From: Bryum argenteum
Lineage: Eukaryota; Streptophyta; Bryopsida; Bryales; Bryaceae
DNA length: 64,000 bases
Assembly (NCBI GenBank): GCA_037043015.1
Contig: CM073329.1
Span: 8,882,648 to 8,946,647 of the forward strand
Reading direction: 5' to 3'
Made by a program: the position numbers and the translations under genes. Shown here piece by piece: positions 57,468-64,000 of this stretch (positions within the stretch are counted from its first letter, which is position 1; each line of letters opens with the position of its first letter). Below the pieces are notes generated by a model. That model ran no database searches, had not been told where the DNA came from, and saw only the letters and a list, made by a program, of their open reading frames with translations.

Positions 57468-60386
57468 ATGGAGCTCGTCGTTCCTCCCCAGCTATGGCGA
57501 CAGCAGTCTTCCTTATCCCAGCTAACCCATACTACACTTGTAGCAAGCGGCGCAATCTCGGACTCAAACCCATCACCCACCATGCACCAAAGGCACGAAC
57601 CCATTCCTGCACATTCCTCAATTATACTACTCTATGCAATCCCCGCCCATTACTCAATAATTGGCTGTTTCCTAGCTGTGGCAGGTGGTCAGGGTAGTCG
57701 CGGCCCAAGCTCAGAAGGGTGTGGTGATTACTGGCGGTACTAAGGGCCTGGGACTTGCACTAGCGCACGAGTTCTTGGCTGCCAATGAGAGAGTCGTCAT
57801 CTGTGGTCGCAATGAAGAGCAGCTCAATCATGCTGTTGATTCCTTGCAAAACGAATTTGGATCGGATTCCGTTCAGGGCGTGCGATGTGATGTCTCCTGT
57901 GCTGCCGATGTCGCTGCATTGGCTGCTTTCGCTGTGGAGACTCTGGGTACCGTCCATTTCTGGATCAATAATGCCGGTCAGCACCCTAATTCTCATGCCT
58001 TATAGCAATGTCGATGGCATATCCTCGTTCCAAGAGTTTGTTGATTCCATCGAAGAATGTATCATTTAGATTCAGATATGTACATTTTCAAATTTGACAT
58101 TAGCACTTCTGATATCCTCAAAATTTGATCTGGGTACAAATTTAGGGTTCGATGCATACCTTGACCTAATGCTGATCATATACACTATCATCTCACAACA
58201 GAGTTGTCGATTTCTTCAAGAATGTGGCGTCTAGGTTTCTTTCCACAAGTTTTTTCTAATAACGGATGATTGAAAACAACAGAATTCTCAGTATTCACAT
58301 TGTTTATGATTTCCATCAACACAAATTTTGATGTTTCTTTAGTTTCGAATCTCTAAATCTTAGTAGTCGAAACCAGCACAACTTCTGGTGTTCCCAAACA
58401 TTGATCTGCAGAAATTTAGGGTTTGATGCAATGTGGTTACTAATGCTGATTATATCCACAAGAAAGAGTTTGTCAATTCATTAAAGAATCTGGCCTTTAA
58501 GTACCACTTGAGCAGTGTTCTATGAGTATGACTCGAAGAATTGTATTACATGCATAAAGGACACTTCATGAAGGAAGTGAGACATTGTGGACAAGTCTCA
58601 CCGGATACTTATTCTCTCAACTTCTCATGTTTGCGAAATTCGATGCGATGTATTAGAGAACGGGTCTTTCCCGGCACACTTTGCATTGTAAGCAGTCTTG
58701 GGGCAAGCCAGGAGGGTTGCTTTCCAGGCACATTTTGCATTGTAAGCAGTCTTGGGGCAAGCCGGGAGGGTGAGACCCACGACTGCGAACGGTGCTGTAT
58801 GTGTCGGGAGAGGCCCGTTATCTAATGTAGAATCGATTGCATTCTGCATTGTAGAATGTAGAATCGATCGCATTCTGCAAAACTGGCGGTAAGGTCGGAT
58901 TCTGCAGTTTTAAATTACCTCCACATCTGGTAGAATGGGCCGGTTCTGGACATAACGGTAGAATGGGCCGGTTCTGCACATAACGGAAGGATTGATCGGT
59001 GCTTGGGGAATGGGTGACAGGCGAAGTGACGAGCAAGAAAATGCTGGCGGATGTGGAAGCCGATGAGATTGTGAGAGTGACGGGAAGCAACGTGGTGGGG
59101 TCGTTGTTGTGCTGCAGAGAAGCCATTCGTCTCATGCGCCTCCAGGAAGCCAGTTCCCAGCCCATGTATCATATCTTCAACATGGGCTTTTCCCGCTGGG
59201 GTGCCCGTTTCACCAAATCAGCTGTCACTCACAAGTCCACCAAGGTGGCCTTGACTCAGCTTACACTCTCCCTCTGTGAGGAGCTTCAAGCGGCTGGTAT
59301 GCTCACTACCCTCCTCCTTGTCCCCATGTCAAAAATCACCTCAAATCCCTCAATATGGCCAAAAAGGCACCGAATCACTCCAATTCCATATCAGTGTGTC
59401 ACCTACTCACACCTTGTTTATCGGGTCCAATCCCTTATCGTAAGGGTCTCTTTCAGTTATATCGTACTGTATTTGTAGGTAGGTTCCAGTCAAGAATCAA
59501 GATCTTGATAAATGAGCCTCTGCAGGGTTCATTGAATACAGCAAGAATACTCATGTAGTTTGATTAGGACTTTGTTGACTTGAAGAAAGGCCGGTGTCAT
59601 GGAGTCTCTGCAGACGAAGACACCTCTAGGGTGCTGTCTGATTATATCCACAAATTTACGAAGAGAGTAAAGTTCGTACTGAAGTCAGAACAGGCCTAAT
59701 GCTTGCTTAGGTACCTAGTAAGAACTCACATAACTCACATAGTTCAACACTAGTGGAAAAGTGTGCACAGTTTGTATCGGTATTTCCACCAAAAATGTCT
59801 CATTTCATCAAAGTCGGTCAGGAAAGTACACACTTTCCACTGGTGCAAGGAGTTCTCGAATAGAGAACATTGGTCATAGTCAGTGCATAGCATAGTTGAG
59901 AATTTTGAAATCCTGTGGATAGTCCATGCTCATCATCAAGCCATTCTTGCACAGCCCATCGCTCTGAAGTTAGTTTTGGACATGAAGAATGCCCAGTAGC
60001 TTCGGAAGCGACGATGTGATTTGGTTCTTACTGTGAAAAGATGGGGGGGGACTAATGCAGGTCTGAGTAGCATCGGAGTGCACAATCTTTCACCAGGAAT
60101 GGTTCTGACAGACCTACTCTTGAAGGACTCCACGCCAGTTGCACGGCGATTCTTCAACACATTGGCTGAAGAGCCGGAGACTGTGGCCAAGGACCTGGTG
60201 CCACGGATTCTTGCAACCCGGGGCACTGGGCAGAGCATTGAATGCTTGAATCCTGCATCAGCGTTTTTCAAAGTAGCCACTGGGTTTCCGCAGATCTTTT
60301 CGGGTGGCCGCTTCTTCGACAAGGATGGCAATCGTGTGAGAGTCAGTGGGAGTCGGTATCAAGACAATGGCGTCAAGGTGATGTAG
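57468..60386 (+). CDS. NYC1/NOL-like short-chain dehydrogenase (chlorophyll b reductase family)
   Basis: Exons 2-4 (57685-57976, 59021-59296, 60061-60386) join in frame with GT-AG introns and give 297 aa. They show the NAD(P)-binding TGGTKGLG (near 57730), a WINNAG motif, CCREAI, HIFNMGFSRWG and SIGVHNLSPGMVLTDLLL, ending FFDKDGNRV. The last two segments resemble NYC1 and NOL, the plastid enzymes that reduce chlorophyll b in the first step of its breakdown. The catalytic YxxxK reads HKSTK (His codon 59230-59232), so the usual Tyr is missing. Exon 1 is uncertain. ATG 57468 with a donor at 57540 keeps frame but gives only 24 residues. ATG 57494 opens a basic, Ser/Thr-rich, transit-peptide-like stretch, but in another frame. 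Introns of 1044 and 764 bp hold tandem duplications. Confidence 0.72.
58666..58984 (+). repeat. Tandem duplications inside dehydrogenase intron 2
   Basis: There are three separate doublets: a 52-bp unit at 58666-58717 and 58720-58771 (containing TTGCATTGTAAGCAGTCTTG), a ~31-bp unit around TAGAATCGATTGCATTCTGC (58824-58879), and a 28-bp unit at 58929-58956 and 58957-58984 (TAGAATGGGCCGGTTCTG). Confidence 0.85.
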
Positions 60387-61197
60387 GTTTTTGCATGGTG
60401 CCTTGGAGGCTCCCAGAGTTTGTATATTTTGTTTCTCTCTTTGATCGCCCTGGGAAGGAATTTACCAGAGTTGGTGGAGCTTGCTTGTTGTTTGTTCTTT
60501 TTATGCATAGCTCAAGCTCTCTATCTTTGTAAGTTCTTTCGTGAGTGTGTTGCATAACAAGTCTCTTTGGAGTATCATATGCTCTGGATATGATATATGT
60601 TCTTTCTCTATTTGTAGCAGGAACCTTTTAGAATGTTATGTTTAACACTCAAATGTTGTTTGTGATTCAACTTTTGTTGTAAGGGGGAAATCCAAAATGT
60701 TTCCAAATCAAACTTTGACTTGTGATAGCTGTTACATGCAATAATCAACTTGATGTGCTAGAATCTCTTGCACTTCTTTACAAGATATTGATAAGGTTAA
60801 TAATAGAAGCTATATAGTGGGCTAGACTTCCATAACTTGGAAAATGGCACACTCTACCGATGCTCTCACGAAGAAACTTGGAGACTTTCGTAAACAAGTT
60901 GATGTAACAATCTTATCAAACAAATTGTACTTGAGTCATTGTATACACAACTCACTGTTTATATATGGAAATAAAACTACACGAAAGTTCTATCCTCCTA
61001 AAGTATGTTAAAGAACGACATCAAGAAGGTTTAGAAGTGGTGTTTAGTCTTCTTGAGTACATGAAAGTTGATTGGACCTTGGCATCTTATAATAACTATT
61101 CGGGACAACAACTTGCACCATATGACAGTACGAATAGGCCCTTACCTCAATACACATGTTATTACATATATACTTATAGGTCAAACCATGAAGAATA
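60387..61197 (+). other. 3' region of the dehydrogenase gene and spacer
   Basis: The first few hundred bases are probably the 3' untranslated region. Nothing else was recognised. Confidence 0.4.
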
Positions 61198-61279
61198 AAA
61201 TGAGCCATCTCTATCATAGCGGTATTTTGAATAAAACGTGGGTGGTTCAAAATACGGCTATGATAGAGATGGCTCATTT
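61198..61279. other. Near-perfect long hairpin
   Basis: Arms at 61201-61231 and 61246-61276 (TGAGCCATCTCTATCATAGC at the left start) pair over 31 bases with one mismatch and a 14-nt loop; three more A-T pairs extend the stem. It could be a miRNA/siRNA-type precursor or a tiny MITE. No partner copy was seen in the window. Confidence 0.75.
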
Positions 61280-61519
61280 CTTTCACCACAAAATATGAGT
61301 GATAAAAAAAATCTGGATATGAGATAAATTACAATTATAAAAAATGTAGAGCTAGCCGCATATTTACTAGACATATTTAGCAGTGAGGTACAAACTCATT
61401 TCCTTATCCAATTGATGCTTCAAAGTACATATTAGAGGAACACTATCAATAAATTAGATATATTGGATATCGATATCAACTATATTAATTTTAACATCTT
61501 AAAATCCAAGTAAATATTG

Positions 61520-61982
61520 GACCTCGAGAACTAAAAACTGCGATTTTCCACCACCGTGTAGAGATTGAATTATTCTTTTTGGATTTTTCATTGAAAAAGC
61601 ATCATCCTAAATGCAATACTGAAAGTGTTTGGATCAAAACTTTCCAACTACAACGTTGTCAGTATTCATTATAAGATTTACTCATCCCTAGACAAGGAAA
61701 AAGTCATTTGATTTTGCATAATTGGCTTCCAATGGTAAATCATGCCAAATGTTTTGAGAATCCAAGAAACCTGAAGTTTCCTTAACTAAAAATGCATGCC
61801 ATTAATTCATGATTTACTATGTGGGTATGTGAGTTACACCACACAAACTAGACTTGATTTAAGACCCAACCAAAATGATTTTGTCCAATTTGGACTCTAT
61901 ATGAAGACGTTGTGGCTCTTCAAAAGTTGTGCCTTCCATTCAAAATGGTGTATTTTTGACATTTCGGGCGTTTAAGGGTTAC
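61520..61982 (-). mobile_element. piggyBac-like MITE, family 1 (copy F4)
   Basis: Read in reverse it follows copy F1: TTTGACATTTCGGGCG at the end, the GTGGCTCTTCAAAAGTTG segment, the TAATTGGCTTCCAATGG segment and the TTTCCAACTACAACGTTGT block. The right end is GGCGTTTAAGGGTTAC, with TTAA changed to TTAC. The left boundary is approximate. Confidence 0.6.
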
Positions 61983-62099
61983 GAAAGAAAACAAAACAAA
62001 AAATACTGAGAGTTATTTACTTTTTAAATAATAATTATTTATTTTTTAAAATTTATTTTTTAAAAAATTATTATTATTTTTTGGTTGATTTGTGAAGAA

Positions 62100-62265
62100 A
62101 ATTAAAATCAAGGGTAAAACCTTCGAAAAATTCAATTTTCACTTTGTAATGTTATCCATGTATACCTTGTAATGCAAGGAACATCCACTAAAAAATCTCA
62201 TGCAAGTATATAAATTTGAACTCCTTCATCTAGGTTGCTTAAATAACAAAAAGCCATGTTAATTT
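62100..62265 (-). repeat. Fragment of MITE family 2
   Basis: ACCTTGTAATGCAAGGAACA, then ATCCACTAAAAAATCTCATG and TTCATCTAGGTTGCTTAA match the right part of copies B and D. No termini remain. Confidence 0.55.
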
Positions 62266-62657
62266 CAAATATCTACAGGGATATTAAAAAACACAAAATA
62301 ATTATTTGTTAAAAAACAATGAAAGAATCCCAAGTTCATGTTTATTATAGTGCCTTGAATATCACGTAAAAAACACACCACCCACACCAATTTTTTACCC
62401 TCAATATGAGTGTGGTGACAAATCACTTGGTTAATCAAAGTGTATAAATTTGAGTCCAAGTGTAACTTGGATAAGCCCAATAAAAAATGGGTAAAGAGTT
62501 TGTAGCTACCAAGGAGGATAGGGAAGGGGTAAAGGAACCCCCTAGTTTTTAATGTATTGGTTCAAATTGCCAAGGAGCATGCCCCCAGAGTAATTACCCA
62601 TTTCTGAATCCAAAATAATAAAAAAAAAAGCCTTGGAGGGAGGGGATCATTGTAAAT
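62266..62657. other. Spacer, no gene seen
   Basis: The open frame at 62265-62480 (minus) matches nothing I know. Confidence 0.4.
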
Positions 62658-62887
62658 TAGTGCTACAAGCATTTTTCGGGGGCAAGGGACGAAGAGGGGT
62701 AAAAACTCCCCTAAATTTTTTGATGTATAGGCTTAAAATGCCAAGGACTACGCTTCTGGAGTGATTTGGCTCCATTTCTATCAAATTATCAAAAATGGTC
62801 GTTCAGGGGTCCAAATAAAAAATTCCAAGGATTCAGAAGAAAAATTTTCATTGGCTGATGGGCCTCCGAGAAACGCTGGTAGCACTA
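62658..62887 (+). mobile_element. TA-flanked MITE family m2, copy a
   Basis: TA-GTGCTACAAGCATTTTTCGG at the left and, reversed, TA-GTGCTACCAGCGTTTCTCGG at the right form 20-bp imperfect inverted ends. The element is 230 bp with a partner at 41172-41418. TA flanks fit a Tc1/mariner mode of insertion; this is inferred. Confidence 0.7.
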
Positions 62888-63105
62888 CACTAAATTTGAT
62901 AATTAGTGTTAGATTATTATAAGATTTGAAAATGCTATAAGTTTTTACTTTTGTTTACAAAATTCACCAAGAGCATTGATTCTCATACTATATAAAGACC
63001 CCCATCTTGGCTAATATAGTGGGTGAAATTATTGAACAACAGTAAAAACTTATAACATGTTTATGTAAATTAGTGTATCTAACACTATTTATCAAATTTA
63101 GTGTA
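62886..63105 (+). mobile_element. TA-flanked MITE family m1, copy a
   Basis: TA-CACTAAATTTGATAATTAG at the left and, reversed, TA-CACTAAATTTGATAAATAG at the right, with the inverted homology continuing through ATAAGTTTTTAC for about 60 bases. It abuts copy a of family m2 and shares the TA at 62886-62887. Relative: 53502-53931. Confidence 0.75.
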
Positions 63106-64000
63106 GTTTAAGGGTGCCCCTTGGGGGGTCTTCACGGATTCTAGGGTGTCTCCCTGGTAGGTACCACGAACCATTGCCCAATAACAATGTGCATGGTCCA
63201 CAACTTCATTGACTTTAAATGTGCAAAATCTGATAAAATCGCCCCAACTCACAAGAGCAATGTGACCTCTCAGGCTTGGTAGTAGGCTCGGTGGTAGGCT
63301 CGGAGTGTGCTTTCCAAGCGTTTGGGATATGATTCATACAAATTGCATTGTAATGCAAGTTGCATGATCATGTGTGGGGTACGTTACCCATGTGGGGCTA
63401 GTGGGCCTCGGACATGTCTCTGACACACAGGTTTCTTTTAATGGCATTTTTTATGTTGTTAGTTTGTTTGTTAGGATAAGAGGGGGGCCCTACCCATGAA
63501 GGTATAATCTTAAAGTTAACTTGACTTTTCACCCACATGCAAAATTTGAACCGTTGATTCTTTTTCATTTGGAAGCTTGTAATGAGTGATTCTAGTTCCA
63601 GCGCAGACCCAAACAAGTCATTTAGAGTATCTTTAGGGGTTAGGAATCTTACCACAGTTTCTCTGAAACCATAGAGAGAATACAATGTGATATTTAAGGG
63701 ATTTAGAACAAAGATAATGAGAATGTTTTGAAAAGTATCATATTCTATTATCACGAAGTTTCACTTAAAGAATTTGGCCCTTACTGAGTATCATGGTTAT
63801 AGAATATCCGTAATGTTTCTTCTACTTTTGAATTTTGTATACGTACTTATGCTTGAAAATACATGTAGTTGAATTGGATTTTTTGTGTTTACAAATACTA
63901 TCTGTAATCATCATCAATGTAGATTGTTAGGGTGTTTATTATTTGGTGAATATCAGTCACCAAGTGAGCATGGACACTTCTAAATTCACAAAGCATACAC
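63106..64000. other. Terminal spacer with a possible MITE end
   Basis: No gene was recognised. GTATCTTTAGGGGTTAG (ending 63642) with an upstream GAACCGTTGATTC resembles the end of MITE family 2, but TTAA has become TTAG and no left end was found. Confidence 0.35.

Overview
This window looks like nuclear DNA of a land plant. It has intron-rich genes with GT-AG introns, a jacalin-type lectin, a plant-specific glycine-rich membrane protein and a chlorophyll b reductase-like dehydrogenase. These sit in AT-rich DNA full of decayed plant transposons (Copia, PIF/Harbinger, Tc1/mariner). The repeat content hints at a non-angiosperm plant, but the sequence alone does not settle the species.

Three protein-coding genes can be reconstructed exon by exon. 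(1) A four-exon minus-strand gene at 6579-8375 encodes 462 aa with three tandem jacalin-like lectin domains, each split by a phase-0 intron. (2) A twenty-exon minus-strand gene at 26143-33938 encodes 1472 aa: signal peptide, long glycine-rich ectodomain, Cys-rich segment and several membrane spans. It belongs to a conserved plant family of unknown function. (3) A plus-strand gene at about 57468-60386 encodes an NYC1/NOL-like short-chain dehydrogenase whose catalytic Tyr is read as His. Its first exon is uncertain. Nothing suggests that the three genes act in one pathway.

The rest is mostly mobile DNA. At 13.5-18.9 kb a 4.24-kb PIF/Harbinger element, with decayed transposase and Myb-like genes, sits inside the RNase H region of a Copia element that still has its 3' LTR; the TTA target duplication is visible. 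A multi-exon minus-strand remnant at 19.3-22.5 kb resembles Plavaka/KDZ-type transposons. Other remnants are a second Copia pol fragment (4.2-4.8 kb) and a Tc1/mariner C-terminus (54.4 kb).

The most striking feature is a set of short non-coding elements at 1.7, 25.2, 39-40, 43.4, 44.0, 45.3, 47, 48.2, 52.3, 61.5 and perhaps 63.6 kb. Their inverted ends read TTAA-CCCCTAAAC, or a close variant, wherever an end can be defined. TTAA flanks plus CCC-starting termini are the piggyBac signature, so they look like piggyBac-type MITEs in at least two sequence families. Two further MITE families have TA-flanked inverted repeats (53.5 and 62.9 kb; 41.2 and 62.7 kb). The window also holds a 35-bp minisatellite (37.6-38.4 kb), a near-perfect 31-bp-stem hairpin (61.2 kb) and several dispersed or tandem duplications. 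Positions 33.9-35.35 kb form a GC-richer leader/promoter region for the glycine-rich gene.
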